From NCBI RefSeq assembly GCF_028372415.1, contig NC_092875.1:408347239-408411238 (forward strand): DNA of 64,000 nt, given 5' to 3'. Under the pieces are notes generated by a model. The model had not been told where the DNA came from. It did not search any database and worked only from the letters and a program-made list of their open reading frames with translations. This stretch comes from Notamacropus eugenii (taxonomy: Eukaryota > Chordata > Mammalia > Diprotodontia > Macropodidae). Shown one piece after another: positions 32,630 through 43,650 of this stretch. How positions within the stretch are numbered: the first letter of the stretch is position 1; each line of letters begins with the position of its first letter. A program made the position numbers and the translations under genes.

Positions 32630-32965
32630 AAGCATCTACTGTGTGTAGGTCCGAGGGAAGTACAAAGTTTAGATAAGACAAAACTTGGCTTTCAAGAAAT
32701 TTGCAGTATGATGGAGTGAGAGGACATAGATGCAGAAAGCTATGATATACAGCGTTATAAGATTATTGCACTTGCCAGCTACAAAACAAAGAATGTGACT
32801 TAAGGGGGTGAGGCGAAGGTGATTACTAATGGTGATGAGAGGGGAAATAGATCATAGAAATTTTCCAGAGGAGATGGCGTTCGAAGCAGGTTTAAAAAAT
32901 GGTTTGGAGTTCAAAAGGCATAAATGGGGAGGGAGAACCGGCATAGTAGATAGCTACCATTGGTG
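32630..32965 (-). repeat. Probable L2 fragment, antisense
   Basis: TTAAGCATCTACTGTGTG at the tail side, then TTTCCAGAGGAGATGGCGTT and CAGGTTTAAAAAATGG. Diverged. Confidence 0.45.
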
Positions 32966-33474
32966 GCAGAACAGAATTCATTTAACTTAATGTGAAATCA
33001 GGAATTTAAGGAGTATCTAGGTGAAAATTCATCACATATTAGATGGCAGCCCCTATTTGACAAAGTTTACTACTGCAACCGAGCTTTATTAGATACTGGT
33101 TCTGTTAGGCTATATTTATAATCAGTCAAGAGGCCAAGCACATGGTAGAAAGAAATGACTGTCCAGTTGGGGAAACTTCAGGTATGGAGCCAGGTGAAAC
33201 ACAGAGTAATTTTTTTAAGCTAACAGGGCAGATGGGTGGATAACAGAAACAAAGCAAAATGACGCACTAGTAAACTAGGACTATAGTTCTTACTACTCAT
33301 AACTGATTGGGTATATTGGGTGCTCCAGGACTGGTTACCATCTTTAGACTGGTGTCAGTTTTTTTTTTTTTTTGTTAGGGGATTTTTTTCCCCACAGACA
33401 GTTTTTTCTTAGAAATCAAAGTAAAATTTAATCTATTTTACATACATTGAATTTACATTGTTGGAACACACATG
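32966..33474. other. Unassigned intron DNA
   Basis: Contains a T-run at 33359-33374. Nothing else recognised. Confidence 0.4.
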
Positions 33475-33660
33475 TTTTTGGTGTAATGGAAAAAGAGGGT
33501 AGGTTTGAGAATCAGGAAATCTGGGTGTTCTAGTCCTGGATTTACAGCTAACTGTGGCTTTGGCAAGTCATTCAACTTCTTAGTGACTTAGTTTCGTCAT
33601 ATGTAAAAAGAGGAGATTAAATTGAGCCCCAAAGGGCGTTTTCAATTTTAAGATTCCATT
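33475..33660 (+). repeat. THER/MIR-type SINE
   Basis: GGTTTGAGAATCAGGAAATC, TTTGGCAAGTCATTCAAC, AAAAAGAGGAGATTAAATTG and a final TTAAGATTCCATTT. Confidence 0.6.
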
Positions 33661-34183
33661 TTCTTGAGACCCATGTAGGCTAACAATTTGTTTAAAAAAG
33701 AAAGAAAATCCTTCATACCATTATTCACCTGAGGACATTTCAAGTTGCATCATGGAATTGGGTTTCCAATTATTTACATACACAATTTAACTAGTGTTAA
33801 GCATTGAAAATGGCTAGTTACACATTTAAAACTTTAATTTATATGTAAATCATATATTTATCAAAATTTTTAAGGACAAGTTTTTTGATCATAGATATTT
33901 CGCATGCATGTAAATACGTATAGATTGATCTGCAAACTGCTTTATCATCCAACTCTTTGCTTTTTGGGCCTCCAAAATCTCATATCATTAACTTTGAGAG
34001 AGCTTCAATCATTGTATTCCCCTGAAAGCCTAACTGCTTATAATCACCTCTCCATCTTGGAAGGAAATTGACTCAGCATCAGGCTATTTTCTTGAGGAAT
34101 TTATAGGTGGTCGAGATTGCAGGTTTCTCAGTAAGTAGAGTCAGCCTTGGCACTGCCTGTAGTGCGTACCCATCTAATGTAGT
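33661..34183. other. Unassigned intron DNA
   Basis: No exon or repeat recognised. Confidence 0.4.
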
Positions 34184-34330
34184 CATCTCAAACTTGAGTA
34201 GGAACAAAATCACAAATGAACATTATCTATGTTGTATTGTATTTTTATTTATTCTGTTAAATCTCTCCCAATTCATTTTTATCTGGTTGGGCAGTACTCT
34301 GAGGGGCCTGCTGCAGTGAGTTTGACACCC
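34184..34330 (-). mobile_element. Non-autonomous hAT-like DNA element fragment
   Basis: CATCTCAAACTTGAGTAGG at the left and AGTGAGTTTGACACCCC at the right, with AACATTATCTATGTTG and CAATTCATTTTTATCTGG between. This is the reverse orientation of 6771-6935 and 55034-55923. Confidence 0.6.
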
Positions 34331-34696
34331 CTTTCATTGAATTTATTTAAGCCAAGAGATGACTGTACGTGATTACATTATGAGTGTTCTGCCACTAATG
34401 CCAGCCCATTCTTAGGAGGAGGCAGCTGTAATAGCAGGAACAAATGAACAGACTGTTCTTATCTGCTTCCTGTAGGCAAATGGGATAGGAAAGGGCATTA
34501 AAATAACAGAGAAGTGAATTTTGATTCCTTTTTCATGTATTGCTGCTAAACCTACTCTCTCAGGAACAATTAAAATAAATTAAGTTCTTGTCACTCTGTA
34601 AAAATGAGAACCTAGGAGCAATACAGAGAAATACTGGGAAAATAGATGAACAAAGATGAGTTTTAGGTACCAGTACAGAATACTATTGACGCTGTC
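34331..34696. other. Unassigned intron DNA
   Basis: Nothing recognised. Confidence 0.4.
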
Positions 34697-34699
34697 TTG

Positions 34700-34707
34700 G
34701 GGGGTGT

Positions 34708-34748
<41 letters not shown>
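34700..34748 (+). repeat. (TG)n microsatellite
   Basis: About 24 TG units with one TATG interruption. The His/Thr-rich minus-strand frame over it is an artefact. Confidence 0.9.
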
Positions 34749-34749
<1 letters not shown>

Positions 34750-35889
34750 GTGCTTGCATGCGTGCACATGTATATATGTGCTCACACCTGTGTACATGGA
34801 CTCCATGTATTTGAATATTTAAAGGAAACTGTAATGTAATCAGTATGGAGATTCTATCCATGTCAAGTCAGTGAATGTGATTGTTTCAGATATTTCAGAC
34901 CCAAATATGGTCTGAATAATGGACCCTGGTTTCTCAAAATCCTGTTCTCCCATTTGTGGAGAGCTAAAGAAGTTCCAGAGAACTTTTAGAAGGCATCTTA
35001 TAGTTTCTTTAAGGCTGGGTTTCCTTGTACAGTTGTGAATTTACATCCAGACACAGCTATCATCTGGGAATGATGCTGGGACACTGATGGGAAGATGGGA
35101 ATTCTGAAATCCACTTGTAAAGGGACTTAGAAATCTTCCCCACCCATTAATAGGCCTCAGGTGGGCCCATTAAAGGAAGCTTGATTAGAGGAGGCTTGTT
35201 TTGTATGGAGGCCCACACCTTTTGTTGATTGCCAATGAGGCACTGGGTCAGAAGGGTCTGTGCCCTCTGGCTCTGAAAAGTATACATATACTCTGAGGTG
35301 AGGTTTTGCTTTGGGGTTCAAATCATTGGAAGAGTGTTTGTGTGATTAGGCCAGACCAGACTTTCCAGCCCTTAGGGAGCCTCTCCCTTCCTCCCTCCCC
35401 CTTTGAAAACCCAAATGTTAGTGCTTCTTTCTCTGGTAACATGTATGCATTGTCTGTGGTCAGACAGTTTGAAGCCCTGTCTGGTGGTCTTTCTTTTTGA
35501 AATTTCTGCTTGTATTTTCTCTGAAGTTAGGGTGCTGACTTTTCCCCCTGAACTAAGTGAATGACATATGTGCTTGATTAAAGTAAGATGGTTTACCCAT
35601 TTTAAGGTTGCTTTCCTTAGAAAAGCAGATCTAAGAACCTGTGCAGCAGGCCCTCCTGTGTATGCCAGGGTGTTTGCTGCTACACCACTGTATTTTTAGA
35701 GACTCACAAGATCATTCTGCCAAAGGAGGATTGAGATATGGGGACCTGGCCAAGATCAAAGCTGAGCCCTTTCCTTCCCCTCTTCTCACTCTCCATCCCA
35801 TTCTGTGGTTCCTCCTTGGGGGCTCTACTGGAAAGCCACACTTGCTCTAACCTCTAGAAAGATTAGATTGATGAATTTAGTCCAAGAAC
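34749..35889. other. Unassigned intron DNA
   Basis: No repeat consensus or exon recognised in about 1.1 kb. Possibly unique sequence worth a conservation check. Confidence 0.4.
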
Positions 35890-36060
35890 TATTTTTAGAT
35901 TTAGTGGAATGCACCCTGAACTGGTAATCTAGAGATGATGCTCTGGATTTATCAAGTCATGATGTCTCTCATAACTTCAGTTCCTTCATTTGGAGAATGA
36001 GGAGATTGACCATAATGATCACTCTAAAATGAAATCTTTCTAGCTCTAAGATTATTATTA
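35890..36060 (+). repeat. THER/MIR-type SINE, diverged
   Basis: CTGAACTGGTAATCTAGAG, CATTTGGAGAATGAGGAGAT, TTTCTAGCTCTAAGATTATT then (ATT)n. Confidence 0.5.
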
Positions 36061-37869
36061 TTATTTTTTACTGTGACTTTTAAAAGAAAGACCCAAGCAT
36101 CTAATTTTAACTCTCTATTGTATTTTTTACACTTGTCCAGATGTCATGTGTCAGATAAAAATCTTCATATTTTTATGATTGAAATTTAAGTGTTTTTGAA
36201 CCCTAGTAAGTTTGTTTTGTAGTGGCTGCTCAGCTTGGTCTTGCTGACTGTGCCTTGTCAGAATCAGTTGGAAAGTTCTCTGTCTGGACTTTTAAAATAG
36301 CTCTAATGGGCTGTTTTTTGCTTAGCTGCAGTTTGGAGATTTGCAGGGAGTAGAAGAGATCTCTTTTCATTTCTCAGCAGTATCATACAGCATAATGAAG
36401 CAGCAGGCACCTCTTATCTCTCTGAAGATTGGTCTCCTTTCCTTTCTCTGGCTCTTGAAATATTTTTTCAGTTTTATTTTGTTTTGTTTTCTTCTCTCTT
36501 GAACCTGTTGAACAAATTGCAGAACCACTAGGTTGCAGTGATTACAATTTCATCTTCAGTTGTGTTTTAAGTTGTATCTGTCTGACTTTTTGAGCTCTGA
36601 GACCATGACCTAATTCACAGTGATTCATAGCTCTTTATCAGATAGTCATTAAAGAGATTCAGTACACTTTGGAGGTAATTTTTGCCTAACAGAAGGACTA
36701 ACTTTAGTGGACAACTTTGCTTTGGCCCCGGGCTGGTCTTAACATGTTGGCTCTTATAGCCTCACTAACGTTGCTGTTGAGTAATTCTGAAGATACAGTT
36801 TGTACTTTTGAGAGCTCCTTTGTTTTGGAGCATGTGACTGGATCTTCCACCAGAATTTGGCATTGTGGTGTCTAGGTGACCTTGAAGGCAGTGCTAGGGT
36901 AGAGCACAGGGTACCCTGTGTAGGGGCTCAGCTGGTAATTGAGGAAGAGACTAAGTGTGGAGAGGCATTGTAAGAAGATGTCAGCAGCTAGGCCTGGCTG
37001 GCCCTTAGGGGTTCACTGACTTGATTATAATTCTCTGGGCATCAGCTTTTCATTTAGAACTTCTCCAGGGACCTTATTTTTGGCCTCAGGGCTCTTTCAC
37101 TTTGCACTCATGACCATCTTCTTGGTCCCTGTGCACTCTTGCTTCCCTCAAACCCTGCTATTTGTCTTCCTCCTGTTGCAGTCACCATATCCAGATGCCC
37201 TTTTCCTCCGTGTACCTCTCTCCTTCCTGTCTGTCCCCCCATTGCGTCCATAAAAATCACTTCATAAGATTGTTTTCTAAGATTTTTTTATAAAGGAAAA
37301 GAAAATTCAGAAATGATGAACGTAGGGTAAGTTCATTAAAGGAGACTGACCCAGTCTTGAGCTAAATATCCCTAAACTTCTTAAGTTATCCTATACTTAA
37401 AATTGAATAGCCTGGCCATCTTGTTCTTCCTTCACAGAGAATAATGCCATGCCCTCCCTCCCTCCCTTCATGATCCCAAACAAGCATGTACCCAGGCTGA
37501 ATTTGTAGTTGACCCACTTGGGCTGTCTGGATTGAGTTTATGACATTTTCTCCAATTCTGGGTTTATTCTCATCCAAGTAGGGAATCTTCTGATGGCATG
37601 GTGGCTTATGATGTTCTACACAAAGTAGGGTGTAATTACTTAGCTTCCAGTGAGTTAATGATAGAGAGGGACTCAAACCTGAGTCTCCTGACCCCAGTCA
37701 AATGCTCATAGTTCTTTGTAATACATATCATTGATGTGTATGTGGAGGAGAGAGTGGAGGCTAGCCAATGAGGACCCAGTCTTTAGAGTAGGGGGTTTAT
37801 GATCTGTCTGATATCACCTTACTTGGAGGGTATCTAATTGTAGCTCCCCAACCCTTCTCCCAACAGAAA
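36061..37869. other. Unassigned intron DNA
   Basis: About 1.8 kb with no recognised repeat. It is the longest repeat-free stretch in the intron portion. Short frames (such as 37386-37676 on the minus strand) have no family resemblance. A weak MIR-like piece may lie at 37590-37690. Confidence 0.4.
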
Positions 37870-38062
37870 AGGAAAAGAGACAGCATGATACAAGTGGAAG
37901 AGGGCTGAATTTGGAGTCAGAGGACCCTGGTTCAGAACCTAGTTCTAGCACTTGCAACTGTATGACCTTGGCCGAGTGACTTACCTGTAAAATGAGGGGT
38001 TGAAGGGATTGGTTTAGAGAGCCTGGAAGGTCCTGTCTGCTCCAAGTCTATTATCCTGTAAG
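37870..38062 (+). repeat. tRNA/THER-type SINE
   Basis: GAATTTGGAGTCAGAGGACC, CTGTATGACCTTGGCCGAGT, TGTAAAATGAGGGGTTGAAG and GGAAGGTCCTGTCTGCTCC form a nearly full-length copy. Confidence 0.7.
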
Positions 38063-38599
38063 AAAACAGTTGAATTAAAGTAACCTTCATGATCTTACAA
38101 TCAGAATTCAACCTGACATATAGTTTTCCCCGAAAGGTCACAGAGACCATTTTTTTTTTTTTTTTTGCTGTCACAACAGATGGATAACCACTAGATAAAG
38201 AATTTTCAAAAATAGCTTTTGTATTTCATAAAGAGCAGCTGTTAATGGGCTCAAGTAGCACAGTATCGATTTGCTATCGTCGCTATCATTTAGTATTTTC
38301 TGAATCTTTTGAATCTTTTCTGAAAATTCTATGTTGTATTTTTTCTGTACCGTATTTCCCTCAAGTCTCTTTAAAGCTATTAAAGGTTAAAAATACATTA
38401 AAGCTTTTCTATTATTTATGAGCTCAGTTTTTCCTCATCTCTAAAATGGTTGAATTAAGTAATCATTACGGTCACTTTTGACTGTAAACCCCATGTTTCT
38501 CTATGTGGCACTGAACCATCACCCTAGTTCTCCTTTCACTTGGAATACTTCTTCCTTTGTTTTGTGGCCTGAGGTCTTTTCTCTACTGCAGTCTCTGTG
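38063..38599. other. Unassigned intron DNA with a T-run
   Basis: T-run at 38151-38166. A THER-like trace at 38428-38510 (CATCTCTAAAATGGTTGAAT). Confidence 0.35.
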
Positions 38600-39145
38600 A
38601 TTTTCTAAAGTACAGGTCTGACTACATCACATCCCTATGTTCAGTAAACTTCATTAACTCCCTGTTACATCTAGAATCAAATATAAGGTTATCTGTTTGA
38701 CATTCAAAGTTCTTCACAGTCTGTCCTCAACCTACCTTGCCAGACTTATTACACATTCATTACCCCTCTACATGCAGATCAGGGTCCAACTAAACTACTA
38801 TAATGGCATCCAATCTCCTGTTGCCATGCTGCTGCACTGGCTGACCAACCCCATGTCTGGAATGGAGTCGTTCCTCAAAGACTGCCCTACTTCTTCAGGA
38901 ACAAGTTTGGATAACCCCCTCTTCTGTGAATGAAGCCCACATTCATCTTTCCCACCCACTGGTAATGCCTTCCGTTCCTCCGTTAGCTTGTATCTGTTTT
39001 CTGTCTATTTTTTGTCTATATCTACCTCTGTACATCTTGTCTCCCTTAGCTAGGTGGACAGCTTCTCAATGTCAAAGACTGTGCTCATTGTTAATCTGAT
39101 AGTGCCAAGACTGGGCATTTAATAAATACTTCTCGAGTGATGTAG
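38600..39145 (+). repeat. L2 3' end, sense
   Basis: GTCTGACTACATCACATCCC, AACTCCCTGTTACATCTAGA, AAGTTCTTCACAGTCTGTCC, CTCCCTTAGCTAGGTGGACA and GGGCATTTAATAAATACTTC are in L2 order. The last part of the reverse transcriptase C-terminal region is frameshifted. Confidence 0.75.
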
Positions 39146-39639
39146 AAAAGTGATGTCTGATAGCATTTCTGTCTGTATAGGCTTAATGTGCTCTTCCCCT
39201 GGGCATACTGGCTTTTAAAAGGTGGGTCTGTAACTGCGTGAAATAATTTAGATTGTGTTGCTTAGGTTTTGGTGTTTTGAGTTTTCTTTTCTTTTTTTTT
39301 TTTGCTTATTTCTTGGCAATTGTCTGTCTTTCATGGCTGCTGTTAACACTTTCTTTTGTGATTATATTACTCAGTTGTGAAACATTTCCTTTTGTTTTTA
39401 ATTATAGTTTTTCTTTGTATTAAAGGGGATAATGGCTTTTCTGTGCTTCTAGTATTGAATTTTTCTTCACCTGTCATTGTACTAGGGAGTCTTTGCCTGG
39501 ACTGGTTATTTTTGTTCATTTAGTGCTGGAAATAATAGTGAAAGCCATCTTTTTTTGTCTGTGCCTTGAAAAAGCATAATTAATGGACATAGTTGTTCTT
39601 TAAGGAGGAAAATATATCTAGTTCTTGACCCTGGAATTG
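39146..39639. other. Unassigned intron DNA
   Basis: T-run at 39291-39303. Nothing else recognised. Confidence 0.35.
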
Positions 39640-40125
39640 TTTTTGTTGTTATTTTAAAATAAATTTTAATTATTCTCTCCCCTCTTCTTTCTTAGAGAAC
39701 CATGCTATATGTTGATATCTCTTGTTTTTACATTTCCCTCTCCCTCTCCTCCTTCCCAGAGAGTCATACCATTTAACAAAGAATATTGTTTTAATGAAAA
39801 AGAAGAGAAAAAGAAGATTAAAATCGGTAAAACTGATCAGTACAGCAACAAAAATAGCTGCAAATATATGCAATGCCTGCACCAGGGAACCTCCACCTTC
39901 CTCAAAGGAGTAGAGGGCGATGGGTGCTCCCATCTCTTCTCTGGGTCCACACTTGTTCCTTGTAATTTTGCAAGTCATTTTTAATCATTTTGTGGTGGTT
40001 GTTCTTTTCCATGTACGTTGTTGTTATCATTGTGTATATTGTTTTCTTGGCATTGCTTCATTCTGCATCATTTCCTGTAAGTTTTCCATGCGTCTCTGTA
40101 TTCATCATATTTGTTATTTCTTATA
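39640..40125 (-). repeat. L1 3' end, antisense, left part
   Basis: Starts at the A-tail side (TTTTAAAATAAATTTTAATT) and contains AACAAAGAATATTGTTTTAA, GTTGTTATCATTGTGTATAT and CATTGCTTCATTCTGCATCA. It resumes at 42375 after an inserted LINE. Frames at 39670-40205 are L1 3' UTR artefacts. Confidence 0.65.
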
Positions 40126-40484
40126 TTTTGCAGATGTTTTTGTACATTTTGTACATTTTTTTTGTGTTATTACTGCATAGTGGGATTCCCCACTGGCTGT
40201 GGTAATCAGGCCAGGGTTGAGTAAGCAGACAATGTTTAGGGCACCTTTTCTAGCCCTCTTCCTCACATCAGGAGGTGAGCAGTGCGATCCTTAAAAGGCT
40301 GCTCAGACACCCATGGGGCTGCCGAGTCCCACTGCTGCTTCCAGTGAGAAACAGTCCTATTGCCTGGGCCGCCTGTGTGCAGGATTGTGACTCCAGCTCC
40401 CAGTGTATCCGCGCCTGCTGTGTCATCACTTGCCTGTCACCACAGGACTTTGAGGCATAATAGTAAAATCATATGGGTGATGTC

Positions 40485-40650
40485 TTTTTATTTGTGTGTG
40501 AATTGGATTTAAGTGAGGCAGAGTTGCACAAAGTCGTCAGCCTCACTGTCTCCTCCAAAGTCATCATAGTCCAGTGGCAGGACAGAGTCAAGAGAGCTGG
40601 TAATGGCTCAGGATGCAGTGGATGACCTTGGTGTCCTCCGTGTCTACCCA
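40485..40650 (-). repeat. SINE tail fragment, antisense, inside the LINE
   Basis: GAATTGGATTTAAGTGAGGC, AAAGTCGTCAGCCTCACTG and CCAGTGGCAGGACAGAGTC are the reverse of the SINE tail at 41800-41910. Confidence 0.55.
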
Positions 40651-41648
40651 AGCTCTAAGTGTTCCACATCGCCTGCATCAGCTGCCTTCATTGCAGTTGG
40701 AACAGATTGTTCTCATCCACCCATTCTATCAGAGGGAGTCTTCGCATGGTTAGGGTAGACACCCCCCTAACTCACCAATGGGTTTGAGACCCCTTGGTTA
40801 CCCTCAGTCTGGTTTGGCCCGTCTGCCAAAATGGTTTACTGTAGTGCAGCTTCTTGGAGGCACAGATGAGAGTTGGGTGGAACAGGTGAACACCAAAGGT
40901 GGAAAGAGTCCCTGAAAGGGTTTGACAACTATCACACCAAAGGTACTGGTCCACCCTGAACACATCCTACACTACCTACTGATGGTAAATTTTTCTATTT
41001 GAAAAGGTTACAAGCCAAGACCAAAGTGGAGGAAGTGTTGGTGCATGATTTTCTGTTTGCAGATGATTGTGCACTCAGTGCATACAACAAAATATGGATC
41101 AATTCTCTGCTGCCTGTGCTAAGTTTGACCTGATAATTAACACCAGGAAAACACATCAGCCACCACCACACCATCCATACATGGAAACATCCGTTACAAC
41201 AACTGGAGAAGTTTTGAATGCTGTGGGTAAGTTCACTTACCTTGGTAGTGTGTTTTCCAGGGATGTATGCATTGACAGTGAGGTTGATGCACACATTGCC
41301 AGAGCTCGCTCAGTGTTTGAGAGGCACTGAAGATAAGTTTGGGAGAGAAAAGGTATAAGACTGACTACCAAACTGAAGGTCTACAGAGCTGTTGCTCTGA
41401 CCTCGTTGTATGCCTGTGAAACATGGACTGTCTACCAGCACCATGCCAGGAAACTGAATCGCTTCCATTTGAACAGTCTTAGGAAGATTCTGAGGATCAC
41501 CTGGCAGGATAAGGTGCCAGACACTGAAGTCCTTGCTTGAGCTGAACTGCCAGGCATTCAAACTATGCTTCAGAGAGCACAACTCTAATGGGTTGGCCAC
41601 CTTGTTTGAATGCAGAATGCATGCTTGCCAAAAAGACTTTTATGGAGA

Positions 41649-41965
41649 GAGAGCAGCTAGGTGGTGCAGTGGATAGAGCACCAGTGCAGGAGTCAGGATG
41701 ACCTGAGTTCAAATCTCATCTCAGACATTTGACATACTAGCTGTGTGACCTTGGGCAAGTCACTTAACCCCAATTGCCTCATCCTGGGTCATCTCCAGTC
41801 ATCCTGATGAATATCTGGTCACTGGATTCAGATGGCTCTGGAGGAGAAGTGAGGCTGGTGACCTGCACAGCCCTCCCTCACTGAAAACAAAGTCAAGTGT
41901 AAGTCACATCATCATATACCTGATGGCAGGGTCTTCTTCAGCAACGAAGGACGAACACACACAAA
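41649..41965 (+). repeat. Full-length tRNA-derived SINE with target-site duplication
   Basis: Head GCAGCTAGGTGGTGCAGTGG, B-box region GAGTTCAAATCTCATCTCAG, GTGACCTTGGGCAAGTCACT, then the LINE-like tail ending TTCAGCAACGAAGGACGAAC. An exact 11-bp direct repeat TTTTATGGAGA flanks it (41638-41648 and 41966-41976). It splits the RT C-terminal region of the host LINE, so it is younger. Confidence 0.9.
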
Positions 41966-42374
41966 TTTTATGGAGAACTCCCATGGGGCAGGCGATGACA
42001 TGGTGGTCAGAAGTGATACAAGGACACTCTCAAGGCCTTTCTCAAGAACTTTGGATTTGACTGTGCAACATGGGAGATACTGGCACAGGACCACTCAGCA
42101 TAGCGTGCCCACATCAGAAAGGGTGCTGTGCTCTATGAGCAAAGCAGAATTGAGACAGCACAAAGTAAGTGTAGGATGTGCAAATTTGGAATAACCACCC
42201 CAAATATTCACATGGATTATTTGTGCCCAACCCGTGGTAGAGTATTCTGAGCTCATGTTGGTCTGATCAGCCACAGTCAGACACACTGAAACTTCACTCT
42301 GTCATGGTGATGTCATTTTAAGGTCCTCTTTGAAAATGGACAGCAACCAAAAAAAAAAAAAAAGAAGCCAAATA

Positions 42375-42920
42375 ATTTCTTATAGCATAATGATATACCG
42401 TCACATTCATGTATCACAGTTTGGCTATTTCCCCAATTGATGGGCATTGCCTTTATTTTCATTTCTTTGCTGCCACCTAGAAAGTGACGTTATAAATATT
42501 TTAGTGTATATGAAGCCTTTCTTTTTAACAGTGACCTCCTTAGAGGGTGTTCTTGGCTGAAGAGTTTCATCAAGGAGCGTGGACAATTTAATTACTTTAT
42601 TTTTATAATTCCAAATTGTTTTCCAAAATAATTATATGGGTTCAGAACGCCACCAAAAATGCAATAACGTGCTTTCTTTCCCCACCTCCCCCAGCCCTTC
42701 CAACATTAGAAATTCCTATGTTTTGTCATCTTTGCTAATTTGCAATATGGTAGGTGAAACTTTAGGGTTGTTTTGCTTTGCATTTCTCTAATTAGTGATT
42801 TGGAACATTCTATCATATGGTTATTAACGATTTGCAGTTCTTCTTTTGGGAATTGTTTGTCATATCTTTTGACTGCTGAGGAATGACTTTTGGTTTTATA
42901 TCCTGGAGTATTTTAAAAAT
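42375..42920 (-). repeat. L1 3' end, antisense, right part
   Basis: TTCTTATAGCATAATGATAT, CCCAATTGATGGGCATTGCC, ATTCCAAATTGTTTTCC, GCATTTCTCTAATTAGTG and GACTGCTGAGGAATGACT continue the L1 at 39640-40125. Confidence 0.7.
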
Positions 42921-43574
42921 CTGACTCTGTATTTCAATAAAATGCTGACATAGTAAAGGTACTTGCTAAATGATTTGAATTTTTGGAGAACTGCATAACA
43001 AATGAAGCATGTTTTCATTCCTCATCCAAAGATATTTTAAAAAGTAAGAAATCACACATATGTACCCTGCTGGTCAAAGAATGGAGGCAGAGATGCCAAG
43101 CAAGGTGAATCCTTGCCTAATTTGGTGCTATCCAGTCTCGTTTGAAGCAATTTTATTTGCTTTTCTGAAATCCAGGTTTTTTTTTTTCTGTTAAAGATTA
43201 TATTGATACATTCCATTATTACCACTTAATGTCAGATAACTTTAATCCAGATGCCTGAGTGACAGTGATAGGTGATATAGAAATTGACATTTTTTTTTCT
43301 GGAACTCAAAATTATCAAGGGTAATAATTCATGAAAAGATTCTTCTGTACTGGCACATTTATTTACTTGAAAGATGTAGCAGCATAACCAAAGGAAATGA
43401 GAGCTGTCTTAAGTGTCCCAAAGTAATTTAGGGAGACAACTCTGTCAGAATACCTTGCATACCATGAAGCATTGTGCCTATCCCAGAAAAACGTTTGCTA
43501 GATTTAAAGTGAAAACTTTACAAAACAGTGTCAGCTGCACATTACTATTTATATATCAATATTGGTGGGGAGAT
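42921..43574. other. Unassigned intron DNA
   Basis: No repeat recognised with confidence. Its right part may belong to the L3/CR1 fossil that follows. Confidence 0.35.
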
Positions 43575-43650
43575 TTTTTTTTTAAATAGATACTAGAATT
43601 GGATGTTGTGTGATTCCTAGAAAATACGAGATGACAGAAGTGTATTTTCT

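Larger units (their letters stand above)
40126..42374 (+). mobile_element. RTE-like LINE inserted in L1, 5'-truncated or rearranged
   Basis: The insertion is flanked by a 10-bp direct repeat ATTTCTTATA (40116-40125 and 42375-42384) and ends in an A-run at 42347-42363. Inside, 41041-41070 encodes Val-His-Asp-Phe-Leu-Phe-Ala-Asp-Asp-Cys, with the reverse transcriptase FADD box at 41056-41067. After a frameshift, 41067-41330 continues through KFTYLGSVFSR. Further downstream the broken frame shows a YQ.HAR.LNRFH-type RT C-terminus at 41430-41480. Its 3' end (AGGTCCTCTTTGAAAATGGA) matches the tails of the SINEs at 29960 and 53295. Multiple stops make it inactive. The clade is probably RTE-related, but the family is not certain. 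Confidence 0.65.

Noticed and set aside
34580..34861. His/Thr-repeat ORF on the minus strand
   Set aside because: Translation of a TG/CA microsatellite.
39670..40205. Hydrophobic ORFs that could suggest a small membrane protein
   Set aside because: They overlap each other on both strands within an L1 3' UTR.
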